Below are positions 26,501-36,013 of a stretch of DNA of 64,000 bases, piece by piece. This DNA is from Biomphalaria glabrata (taxonomy: Eukaryota > Mollusca > Gastropoda > Planorbidae): assembly GCF_947242115.1 (NCBI RefSeq), contig NC_074723.1, positions 28,855,043 through 28,919,042 on the forward strand, read 5' to 3'. Under the pieces are notes generated by a model, which was not told the DNA's origin, made no database searches, and saw only the letters and a program-made list of their open reading frames with translations. Within the stretch, counting starts at the first letter, position 1. Each line of letters begins with the position of its first letter. Made by a program: the position numbers and the translations under genes.

Positions 26501-29500
26501 AACCTCCTTCAACCTCCATTACTTTAGCTAATGTATCCCCTGACCGAACCACTGACCAACAGAAATGTGGGGACTCTCCTCCAGCCACCCCACCTTTGAG
26601 TAAGAAAGCCAAGCTCATGGTGAAAAGTAAAAGTAATGAAGCTGACCAATTGGTGGACAGAACAGAACAAGAAGAGCCTCGGAGAAGAAAAACCCCTGAA
26701 AGAAAGTCTCCTTCAAGGTCATCTGAGAATGTCCCCATAGAAACTTCTCGTACTTCCCCTTCTAGAGTCCTGCGTAGGTCTGCTGACAGATCAAGCCAAC
26801 AACCTGATAATTCACCATCCCCTGTTAGAAATTTAAGACGCACACCTGAAAGAAAGTCACCATCCAGGAGAACAATATCTTTTGAAACAGATGTAACTGA
26901 GTCTTCAGAACCAGGATCACCTTCTAGAACAAGGAGAAAGACCCCGGACAGGAAGTCGCCCTCTAGAAGTGACACAGTCTCCATTTCTCTGTCTGTCGCC
27001 CAAGAATCACCTTTGAAGAATATGTCAGGTCCAAATGAGTCTGAATCAAAAAAAGAGGTGAGGAAAAGCATGCGCAAGTCAGCTATTAAAGCTAATACTG
27101 ATGAAGTCCAAGAAGAGGGGAGCAGAGAATCCACTCCAGATAGAACTAGTCTCAGGCGCTCCACTAGGAATAAAACCCCTGATTTAAAATTGAGTGTGAC
27201 AGAGCTACCAGGAAAGACACGATCTAGAGCTTTACATATATCAGAGGAAGAAGAAATAAAGCAGGTTGATCAAGCAGATACAATGCACGGAGAAGAATTT
27301 AAAAATAAAAAACAAGAAGAAGATGTAGCTAAGAAAGAAGAACAACCAATGATCAGACGCACAAGAGGCAAATCTAAGACACCAGATAGAACAATGGCAG
27401 ATGATGTTGAACCAACAACACCTACCAGACGCACCAGAGGCATTTCTAAGACACCTGATCGCACTTCTGCTGACAGTAATAAACTAATAACACCTGCCAA
27501 AGGTAATTCTAAGATGCTTGGTCAAATGATTGCTGAAAGCACTGAGCAATTAACACCTACTAGACGCACCAGAGGCAATTCTAAGACACCAGATCAAACA
27601 ATTGCTGACAGCAATGAATCAGTGACACCAACAAGACGCATCAAGAAAAGGAAAATGTCTCCTGAGGAGAAAAATACAAATGTAACAATTGTCACTAGTT
27701 CTTCTTCTCCCACAAGAGGTATTCTGAAGACACAGAAAGAAAAGCACACTGAGCAAACTCTAAGTGAAGATCCTTTAACTCCTATCAAGAAGTCTGTCTT
27801 GGAAAAGCCATTGACTCCTACTCGAAAGTCTATGCGTCTACAAACTGCCCATGAAGAATCAGTCATATCCAGCACAAATATAGACTTGCCAGATCCATTG
27901 GAATTGAAAGAAAGATCAACGAGAAGTCAAAGATCTCCAAGCAGATCAACTGCTGACCCCAAAGAAGATGTGCTCACCCCATCAAGAAGATCCAGCCGCA
28001 GACAGAAGTCTCCAGACACATCAAAGAGTAATGCATCAGAATTGGGCACATCACAGCAATCTTCCCCTGCAACCAGAAAATCCACCCGAACTCTGAGGTC
28101 TCCAGAAAAGTTACACACAGATGAGATTGAGCCAGTAATTATGCATTCATCACCCAACAGGTCAGTATTTTCCACCTTTTATTTAAGGGTCATAGAATTT
28201 TATTTTCATTTCTAGTTTCCCCCAAAAAGGGAAAAGCTGGTAGAAGAATATTGAAAATCCCATTTCACCTCATTATATGGCTTTCTTAGATGATGTTGAT
28301 ATTTTTTACAAAGTTTATATAAACTCATTCTGTCTGTTTGGTAAAAGATCTCTACACGTTATTTCTTCCACACCCATTCTCAGATCAAGTTGAAACTTGG
28401 TATTTTTATTTTTACAATTATTTATTTACATAGGCAATACATAAATCAATAGTATAAAGTCTCATCCCCCTTAGACAATTGAACAGGTTATTTTTCCCAC
28501 ACCCATTCTTGGATCAAGTTAAAACTTAAAACAATTATTTATTGTACTTAACAAAACATGAACATGTTGTTTTGTTTTTTTAAACAATTTTTTTTTAAAT
28601 ATTTTGATAGTTGTCTTCTTAAAACTAATTGTTTTGATTTTTAAATTGAATTATGCAAGCCATTTTTTTGAAACACTTTCAAAACAATACCTAGTTGTAG
28701 GGAAGGTAATTTGAAGAAAGGAAATTGTAATTACATATAAGTAACATTAAAAGATAGGGTTGTGTCATTAGTCGAAATAATGTTATAAAAATGTATTCAA
28801 TGATTTAACAACACTTTGCAGATAAAGTTGCTTTTTTTTTATAACCAAGAATTTTTTGAAAATGCTACGCTAATACTCATTATTGAAATTTAAATATTCT
28901 TTGAATGACATATATAAGAATTGAAGCTATCCAACATTTCAGTAGGTCAGACATGCCCAATTGGTTGTGTCATAGTTTGTGTAACCAATCCTTGATAAAG
29001 ACGTAGAACTAAGATTTTTTTAAACATTAAAGTAATAATTATTTATTTTTAATTGTTTAACTCCTCTACCCCCTTTTAATGTAAATTTAAAGGCACATTT
29101 TGTATTCCATATGCTAGGTAAAAGTTGTATATATGATCCTTCTTCCCTAGTGCTATTAGAGCATGGAATGTGTTGCTTGAATCAGCCAGGAAAACCAATG
29201 ACTTGGCAGAGTTTATAAGTCTTTGATTAACATGCATGACTAGATTGACCTAGGGACACGCATGGGACATAATCATCTTCTTTTTTAAAGTAACGTCTGT
29301 ATTTTATAAGATAAAATTACAGCTGGAAATATGAACAGTGCACTACCTTATACTTTTATTTTTCACTAAGAATTTTTTGTAATCAAGTTTCTTATTGTTA
29401 TTGTTTAACAATTTTTTAAAAATCTTAATGTTTTCCTGAATGTAGATCAAAAGCTTCAGCCAAAGCAAAAGGAAAACTTGAGGAAACCATGACAGCAGAT

Positions 29501-32500
29501 ACAATGTTCCTGGAGAAAGAGAAGATAACTCGTAGCAAGAGAGCATCAAGTGTAGAACTAGACTCGCCTAGGCCTCTGTCTGTGACCAGAGGAAGGTCTG
29601 CTGAGCCAGGAGTGCCTGTGAGAAATGCTAGAGGAAGTAAAACACCAGACAGAACTGTACCTGGTAATTCAATCTAGCCATATGCTTCTAATACAATCTG
29701 TAGTATTGTTGTTTTTTTGGAATTGTGATGCCAACCTTTTTATAAAATTTGATGTCTTTTCTTGAACTTTGATGTATTTTTCATTAATTTAATTTTTCTA
29801 AGTGTGTTCTTCCTTTTTCTCAGAAATAAAAACACAAGAGGCTGTGTTTGATGAAGGGCTAGAGGACCAGATGCCACCACTCCGGCTAGAAATAGATGAG
29901 GACAGCTCCCCAGAAAGCCCTATTATTCAAACAAATTCTTTACATCAGAGGACTACTCCAGACAGGACAACTCATAAAGATTCTGAAAGTGAAACCACCT
30001 TGAGTCTCACAGCCATTAAAAGTATATTCTAATGTCTTTTTTTATTAGCTTTTATAAGTACAATTTAAATGTAAGAACTTCACTGCTGCTCATTCCTAAG
30101 TTGAAACTCTTAAAATAACTTCCTATGTTTGTATGAGCCATAGAGCAAATATTAAACCCAAGGCATTGTATATGGGTTAGAATTCAACAATTTTTAGCTG
30201 TCAATAAATGTAATAAACTAGCCAAGTATTTGTGGAAATCTCAAGAGCAACTATACACTTACATCAGAATAGAAAACCAGCTCATGAAACTTTTTTTTTC
30301 TAAATAAAAACAAAATTTATCAAATATGTACTTACTTGTAGCTAATTGATTTCTACAATTTTTTTTTTGTTTTCCACAACTATGGAAACATGTTACTTTT
30401 TTTTATTTCTAAAGGTTTATTAGACATCTGCTTACAATTTTTGGGGCAATTCAGACATAAATTTTATTGAATTGAGTTTCAAGCTTAGACATGATCCTAG
30501 GGAACACAGATAATTTGATAATTCACAGACAACTTGTTCATTGACAATTGGTTCATGACAATATGGCTCACTGACAATTGGTTCACCCATAAATCATTCA
30601 TAGGATAATAAACATGTCGCTTCCCTGTTAAAAGTTATTGATTGAAGGAATATATATATATATATAAATTTCATTGTACAACAGTAACCACCCATCAATG
30701 CTTCTCCTTTCTCCTTTGTTTTACAACATTTTCCATGCAATAAAAAATATATGTGACTTTATTTCACAAAACTTTTTAGAGTTCATTGAAATATTTGCAC
30801 GCAAAAAAAACTATGTATGGAGTGCTTATTTTAAAATTCATTTGAAATGAAAATGGTAATATTTTAATCTAAGCACATGGCATTGCATACAAAGTTAAAG
30901 ACAGTAAGAACAGCATTAAGCCAAACACAATATTTTATTAACGACAGGACACAACTTTGACACTTTTTTTGTTTTCATTATTTTTTTTTTTTAATTCAGA
31001 AATCTTTTAATTTAAGAAAAAAATGTTTCCTGATACTGTTATTTTCATTTAGAAGAATGACAAACAAATGATTTTTCTTTGGCTTTTATGATTTTGATTC
31101 TTCTCTTTACTGATAGATATTACCAAGCAGCTGAGTCCATCATTTATCTTCTCTCCACCACTGCAACACATTGGGAAGAAAAATATTTCTGTGTTCAGCT
31201 CTGAGCTAGACACTGGCAAGGACATTGAACTGGAAGTACAGCAACATACCTTTGTCTTCTCACACCCAACCATTGCCACAGAACAGGAAGCTGAGGAAGA
31301 CCCAAATATTGCCACAAAACAAGAAGCTGTGAATGACCAAATCATTGCCCCTGAACAGGAAAGTGTAGACGTTAGTCATGAAGAGAAATCTCCTGAAAAA
31401 GTTGAAGAAGACCAACCAGCTCAAGCTGAGCCTAAACCGTAAGTTTGGTTGTAAAATGTTTTACATGTTTCTTGCTGTTCCTTCAGACCTTAAGATAATC
31501 TACTTCCTAGTCCAGACCTCCCACAGGACGGCGGGGAATGGCAGTGGGAATGGTATAAATCTGGGACCATTGAAACAAACAAACAACAGTCCAGCACGCA
31601 TACTGCATGGCAAGGCAGCCATCCCATTATGTCATTACATTATGTCAGTCAAAAAAAAAAACAACTTAACTTTTCTTGACTAAAGACTAATGCCATCCCT
31701 GTGGCACTAAAGATTTCTGTACAGTACTCTCTAGGTACTAGAGGCTGTAACAATCTTTTGCTTATAATAATCAATTTTTTTTTTTTAGAAAACTTTATTT
31801 TTGCTAGTTACGGTTATAGTATATATTTTTTCACTTTTCAGAAAACGAAAAAGAAGGACATTGTACAATGGTAGTCCATTGCTCCTGTCCCCTGGTAGCC
31901 CATTAGCTAATCGTGCTGTTCAAAGGCAACCAACAGAGACTCAGCGTTTGTCAGCAAGTATTCTGCGCAGATATAAGCCTCGACGAATTCGCTCAAGACG
32001 GCTTCAACCCTCACAGGTAAATAGCTTTCTTAAGATGACGCAGCCAATATATCAGCCCAAGGCTATTTGGCGAAAAAGACAAAGCTGCCAATGTATCGGC
32101 CGCGATGTTTCCAACTCTAAGGTTGGTTAGCCAGTGTTTGCCTGTCAGATTAGTTCTTACTATTTTTACACATTAGTAGATTGTAATGGCGGCTTCCTTC
32201 ATTGTTTTTATACGATAATTTGTTTGTATTGATTTTTTGAAGTTAGTGACAGGTGAAAATTTTAACATGTCAGGCGGTGATATTGATGAAAGCTAACTCA
32301 CTGATAGCCCCAATAAAAATCAGGGCAGTATTGAGGAAAGCTTTAGATCTAGATCTAGTATGTGTTGATGATGTCTATTCATGGTAACATGGTTTAGAGG
32401 TAAGGGTGAGGAACTGGATAGAGAAGACCCAGTTGAACACAAAGGGATTACCACTCCATAGACTGTTTTATGCTCTTTTTTACTATCAATTTAATTCAAA

Positions 32501-33784
32501 TGTTTAACAGGAATATAAATAAATATGATGCCAACTTTCTGACCAACAAACAGCTCAAAAAAAGATCCCTGGTTCATAAATGAGTGGCTGTCACTGTGGA
32601 CAAAATGAAGGTGTTGGTTTCCAAGGTACATGGGGAGGGACTAGTAAAATAGTGTGATAGATGTGTCTGAGGGTCTCCGTGCCTTGTTTCCCTAAACAAA
32701 TATATTCGGGCCTAAAACTTCTTTAAAAACTCTAATCTTTTAAATTTTGTTCTGTTTTGAAGAAACAATTTTGGAAATTAATGCCCATAAATTATGCAAA
32801 TTAGCTTGGCTTATTTCAATAAATGTTAATATTTCAGGATTCCATAAGATTGTATTAGTTCATCCATTTTTGTTCAATAATATATATAGTTTTGTGTATG
32901 TAAAGTAATTAGTTTATTTTTTTAGGAATTTTTTTCATAAGAGAAGTGCTTAGTCTGGAAATGGTGCTCTGTTTTTTTTGGCACAAGTCATGCTAAAATG
33001 CTCTGTCTTAAGAGGGAATATTACAATCAATCCTTAGATTGTATGAATTTCACACAGTAAAAAAATTACTTTGATAAAGAGTGATATCTAGAAATATTGG
33101 CATTATTTCTAATTAGATCTTTTTACCCATCGGGTTTTCCAGCCTTTATTTAGTAGAATATGAGCTTTTCAATATAAAGCCTATGTAGTAACAAATAATG
33201 CTAGCTAATCAATGTATGCTAGTTTTGTATTATTAATTAGCAGCACAACCAAAATGTTTAATCATTTCTGCTTTTAGTGCAGACATTTTAGCATTTTTTC
33301 TTCAAATATAATAAAGTAAAACAGTTACAAAAAGAATAGGTTATAATACAATTATAATAAGGTACCATCAAGTTTGTGATTGGTTCTGACAATTAGGGTT
33401 GTTAGCATGTGAATATCTTGGGATTGAGATTTTCCTCAACGAAATGAAATCCAGTTAGTTAAATGAAATTTTCTATACTTCTTAAACCAACCTGCTTTAT
33501 GCCAGATCTAAAGCATTTGAATACTAAATAGAAAGTCTTAGATTTAAATCCTGGTAAGGATCAGTACATAAAAACATTCTTATGTACTTCAAGGATTGTA
33601 ACCAAGTCATTTAAGTTTTACAGAATCACAGCCACAATATCTGCTGTTTATCTTCCTTAAACTATGTGTGCTTAAACTTTGATAGAATTACATTTAAATT
33701 AAATTATAGCATAAATTCCTAGTAAAACTGGTATAGTTATACAATGCTTTGTTCTATTTTTTTCAGACCTCATCAAGACAGTAA
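5538..33784 (+). CDS. AHCTF1: AHCTF1/ELYS, chromatin-binding nucleoporin of the Y-complex
   Basis: Thirty-six exons were read by splice signals and phase: 5538-5619, 5758-6014, 6372-6501, 6882-7028, 7492-7563, 7765-7873, 8036-8158, 8316-8391, 9401-9560, 10568-10797, 11255-11351, 11529-11713, 11850-12033, 13747-13887, 15042-15243, 15725-15845, 15967-16173, 16295-16488, 16609-16703, 17828-18009, 19950-20094, 20195-20357, 20915-20983, 21204-21320, 21806-21972, 22562-22809, 23280-23487, 23909-24002, 25172-25290, 25597-25718, 26347-28160, 29446-29663, 29824-30021, 31117-31438, 31842-32016, 33767-33784. They sum to 7,191 nt (2,396 aa plus stop; human 2,266). ELYS binds chromatin and recruits the Nup107-160 complex for post-mitotic pore assembly. 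Residues 1 to about 490 match the N-terminal beta-propeller, including IFDLNRWYHAQMP near residue 418 (human LFDINRWYHAQMP). Residues about 500-1000 match the alpha-helical ELYS domain (MYLLDEISVELKHAITLYLL, GLWFIDHKDFE). TPQSILK is also shared. The C-terminal half is disordered, with SPSR/TPDR repeats; I see no canonical RGRP AT-hook. The start is uncertain: an AG acceptor lies at 5530-5531 and about 25 N-terminal human residues have no counterpart, so one upstream exon is probably missing. Confidence 0.95.
6648..6850 (+). repeat. Intronic 'AAGCTTATATCAACTCACT' repeat, copy a
   Basis: First of five copies of a dispersed repeat. The blocks, in order, are AAGCTTATATCAACTCACT, TCTGTCTGTATGGTAAAAA, a TCTCAGA...AAATTTTGCACAATTATT core and an ACAACACAAGAATCAATT...TTAACCAATTAGTTAA tail. 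Only the first of the two units seen in other copies is clear here. It lies in ELYS intron 3 in the sense orientation. Confidence 0.75.
7084..7420. other. Unclassified repeat-like insert in ELYS intron 4
   Basis: A stretch of higher GC than the surrounding intron, open on both strands for 70-80 codons, with no recognisable domain. It sits in the only GC-AG intron of the gene (7029-7491). It could be a decayed mobile element; I saw no second copy in the window. Confidence 0.3.
8650..8775 (-). mobile_element. LINE 3' fragment (GKRRRGRP family)
   Basis: Short decayed copy matching the LINE end at 53375-53515: shared blocks are GACC(G/A)TCTTTCT, CCCATCCATTCT and the tract spelling GTCTTCCCATCACTTTCTCT. 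It lies antisense in the ELYS intron after exon 8. Confidence 0.55.
12830..13210. repeat. CTAGATCT palindrome field in ELYS intron 13
   Basis: Dense TCTAGA/AGATCT words with an internal 32 bp direct repeat (GATCTTATTAAAGTATTAGA at about 12959 and 12991). It is similar in composition to the fields at gene 5' ends but sits deep within the gene. Confidence 0.65.
14314..14788. repeat. 68 bp minisatellite, seven copies
   Basis: CTACTTGGCAAC recurs at 14314, 14381, 14449, 14517, 14585, 14653 and 14721, which gives a 67-68 bp period. Each unit also carries CATAGTTCAG(A/T)GATTTATAA and GATAAATCTGTTTCTT. Copies differ by only a few bases. It lies in ELYS intron 14. Confidence 0.95.
15272..15720 (+). 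mobile_element. LINE 3' end (CR1/Rex-like) forming an ELYS intron
   Basis: The frame after a (TTTC)n run reads ITAWYGNLSIKNKNKLYRIL, AAGKIIGKKQTP, ANKILEIKNHPLCQDFVILPS, RYKTPIAKTNKHKHSFVPLA and IKSLN, the usual C-terminus of CR1/Rex-type reverse transcriptases, then a stop at about 15577. A 3' UTR of about 140 bp ends in AATAAAGATTATTATTATT. It is sense-oriented and fills nearly all of intron 15 (15244-15724). Confidence 0.85.
17250..17560 (-). mobile_element. LINE 3' fragment with CGCAGCTRGGACTG tail
   Basis: On the minus strand degenerate coding remains (RCRWKQFKDKLRPQLALTDE) lead into a 3' tail with GCAGCTGGGACTGCATAGCC, TGAAATACTACACTCCTCATT and an ATTATTACTATTATG end. The same tail is at 22446-22540 and 48340-48424. 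It lies in the ELYS intron after exon 19. Confidence 0.65.
18883..19048. mobile_element. Partial copy of the CTCCTAAAAT MITE
   Basis: Begins CAGAGTTCATAGTGCTCC and continues with iterated CTCCTAAAAT words, parallel to 19468-19636. It breaks off at a run of 14 G at about 19047. The other terminus is not visible. Confidence 0.6.
19468..19865. mobile_element. CTCCTAAAAT MITE with TA target duplication
   Basis: A 398 bp element with inverted ends CAGGGTT(C/A)GTAGCACT on both sides, flanked by TA on each side (19466-19467 and 19866-19867). Both ends carry CTCCTAAAAT iterations in inverse orientation. It has no transposase frame, so it is non-autonomous; the TA duplication suggests a Tc1/mariner-type or similar mobiliser. 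It lies in ELYS intron 20. Confidence 0.75.
22446..22540 (+). mobile_element. LINE 3' tail, CGCAGCTRGGACTG family
   Basis: Only the 3' tail remains: TCGCAGCTAGGACTGGGTAGCC, TGAAATACTGCACTCCTCATT and an AAGCCTTATTATTATAATA end. It ends about 20 bp before the acceptor of ELYS exon 26. Confidence 0.65.
26347..28160 (+). other. ELYS giant exon 31 with SP/TP repeat array
   Basis: This 1.8 kb exon encodes ELYS residues 1483-2087, a disordered, basic, Ser/Thr-Pro-rich region. KTPERKSPSR-type blocks occur three times near 26690-26965. Four tandem units of about 24 residues lie at 27355-27640 (residues about 1819-1913); three start RRTRG(K/I/N)SKTPD and one is eroded. SPxR/TPxR sites fit the minimal CDK consensus. 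Exons 32 and 33 add two more TPDRT units. Confidence 0.85.
28309..28600 (+). repeat. Intronic 'AAGCTTATATCAACTCACT' repeat, copy b (dimer)
   Basis: Two units in tandem: the first begins TATATAAACTCATTCTGTCT, and each unit has the core CCCATTCT(C/T)(A/G)GATCAAGTT. It lies in ELYS intron 31, sense orientation, and is more decayed than the other copies. Confidence 0.65.
29090..29310 (+). mobile_element. LINE 3' end (CR1-like), copy 1
   Basis: Degenerate frame SAIRAWN...ARKTNDLAEF followed by CATGCATGAC, AATCATCTTCTT and AAGTAACGTCTGTATT. It is clearly homologous to 41505-41715. It lies in ELYS intron 31, ending about 135 bp before exon 32. Confidence 0.7.
31448..31640 (-). repeat. tRNA-derived SINE, family 2, abutting ELYS exon 34
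   Basis: On the minus strand the head reads GATGGCTGCCTTGCCATG, then GCTGGACTGTTGTTTG, then a degenerate B-box-like region and GGGAGGTCTGGACTAGGAAG, ending TGTAAAACATTTTAC. The far end lies about 10 bp from the exon 34 donor at 31438. A fragment of the same head occurs at 61355-61425. Confidence 0.6.
32017..32130 (+). other. In-frame extension of ELYS exon 35 (intron retention)
   Basis: If the donor after 32016 is not used, the frame stays open for 37 codons (VNSFLKMTQPIY...) to TAG at 32128-32130. The spliced form adds only TSSRQ from the last exon. The stretch contains two GCCAAT(A/G)TATC(A/G)GCC words and may be part of a repeat. Confidence 0.4.
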
Positions 33785-34880
33785 CTAAACTTTTCCTTGT
33801 TGAAAATGCTAGCATTTAGTGTGAAAGATACAGATATTCTAGATCATTGTTAAGCAGTTATTAAGCACATATAGAATAAAAATAAAATAAAATTCCAGTT
33901 TTTGCTATTTCCTTATATGCTTTGCTTTGCATTTTGTGTAATGTATAAATGAGATTTTACTCTGATATAGTAACTTGCTTGCTGATAAAAAAAAATATGT
34001 ACATGTGATATTTATTAGTTGAAGTTATATTTTCAACTGGGCATTTTAAAAAGTCTCATGTATAAGAAATGAAGTTATGCACAATGAAGCAACAATGATT
34101 GAAAAATAAATATATATGTATATCTTGATGCTTAAATAATTCCTTTTTTTTTTTCTTTTTTAATTTGTTCAGCTGTAAAAATAATATTTTATTTTGAGTT
34201 GATGGAAGAAATTATCTATTTCAGTTGATGGCTTTTTTTTTTTATATTTCATTTGTTTATTTCATCTAATAGAGTTAATGCTTGAATTTTATTTTACATT
34301 TTCTTATAAAATTGAATTTTGTTTATAATAAAGATTGTTATAGTGATGATATGTTTGTGCCCTCATCTTTGTTTATTATATTCAATCAATATTTAAAAAA
34401 AACAAAAAAACTCATAGGGTGTTGAGCACACAAATCAATAGATTGTTAATGTATTTAACTCATATTGTTAGCATTTCCTTTTGTTAAATACTGGTCTGAT
34501 GGCATTAGTATAAATTTCACCTCATTAATTTTGTGTTAATAGCATTGATATAATAAACCAATTTCTTGTTCATCAAAGTTCATGTATCAGAGTTTGTACT
34601 TCATAGTTGTTGAAATCAAATTGTTTTCTTTAGATTTTCAGGAGTTTCTGTTCTAAGACAACTTTTAATATTCTCTTTTGTATTATACGTCATTTGTTTA
34701 TGTCTGATGGATGAATAAATTTTGAACTTTTGAAGAAAAGTTTTAGTTTATTGTATTCCTTTTTTTAGTCAAAGAAATAAGGAAATTAAGTGAAGTCTTT
34801 TGTACTGGCACATCACATTTAAGAATGAATTTGTGGTAAACATCCTTGTCCCAAACTCGGACAGAACCTTGCTTTTGAAT
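33785..34880. other. ELYS 3' flank
   Basis: AT-rich sequence with several AATAAA hexamers and no open frame or recognised repeat. It probably includes the ELYS 3' UTR. Confidence 0.5.
33875..34332 (+). terminator. Candidate ELYS polyadenylation signals
   Basis: AATAAA hexamers follow the ELYS stop at 33875-33880 and again at 34105-34110 and 34327-34332. The last is followed within about 20 nt by a GT-rich stretch, which makes it the best candidate; another hexamer lies at 34714-34719. Which is used cannot be told from sequence alone. Confidence 0.5.
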
Positions 34881-34884
34881 CTGG

Positions 34885-35122
34885 AATGATCATCATCTCA
34901 TCTCTTCCTGTGGTTCCTTCTGGGGCATAGGCCACCAACCAGCATCCTCCAGGCATCTCGGTTCTGGGCGAGTCTCTCCAACTGTCCCCATGCCTTGCCC
35001 ATCTGCCATGTATTCCTGGGCCGTCCCCTCTTTCCTTGGGGGTTCCAGGTTAGGGCTTGCCATGTTATGTCTGGAATAGGGCATTTAAAAAAAATAAGCG
35101 TCTTAAAATTTGCGGTTGGCAT
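34885..35122 (-). mobile_element. LINE 3' fragment (WGQLERLAQ family)
   Basis: The minus-strand frame reads [35 protein letters not shown] and VGGLCPRR before a stop. This is a well-known C-terminal tail of non-LTR reverse transcriptases in invertebrates. It is 5' truncated and lies in the ELYS-ABCF3 intergenic region. Confidence 0.85.
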
Positions 35123-36013
35123 GAAAAGTTTTTGACTTAATTAACAATGAAATATGAAGTATTTTCTTACAATCAAGTTTAAATTGATCTACAAAATCTT
35201 TTAGATTTATGCCCATCTCCCAATTGTATATAACATCTTTTTTAAACCAATAGCTGGAGAAAGATGCTAAATATACTGAAAATAGTATCCATAAAATAAT
35301 TGTTTACAAAGGTAATATTTTGTTTAGAAAAGATGCTATACTGGCTTACAATTCAGACTGTTTTGATGAGTTTGGAGTAGTGCATAAATCTAAAAGTAGG
35401 CTATGTAGAGAACAAATTAATTCAAAGAAAAAAATAAGGTTTCATTGTTATAAACTTTTCATACTACCAGTGTATGTTTTTGTACAGCATTATCTCTGTA
35501 TTTGTTGTTGTTTTCATAAAAAATTAGTTTCTAAAGCAAAACACATTTTAATTAATAGAAATTAGCCTATTTTGAATTCTAAATGTGATTTGGTTACAGA
35601 CTAAGATGAGACATTGGACCTGAGGTCCTTCTTGTAATTGAACACAAAAACTAAGGGAAGCGTGCTTCATTGCTGAACTACTTGGCATAGGCCCTATAAC
35701 TGGAATTGGATGTTTTTCAACTCTACCAAGTTTTCAATTAACAGTCAAACAAAAAAATCTTAAGCTATAAGTTGTTGTTTTTTAATTATTATTACTAAAA
35801 TAGAATAGTTGTTATAGAATTTTATAATCTTATGCTGCAGGGTAGGAAATTTATTGCGAACATGTGCCCTAGTCCAAAGGACACCTTTAGGTATTAAATA
35901 ATTGTTTACTGAACTTTTAGAGTGATTATTTAGCAGACAAACTTTAATAATGTTAGGCTGACAGGAAAATTATTGTTGCAATTTACTATTGGGATAAATG
36001 ACATGTATATTAT

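Noticed and set aside
26499-27164. 221-codon open frame on the minus strand
   Set aside because: It is the exact antisense of ELYS exon 31; Ser-Pro and Arg-rich coding sequence leaves the opposite strand open. No domain is recognisable.
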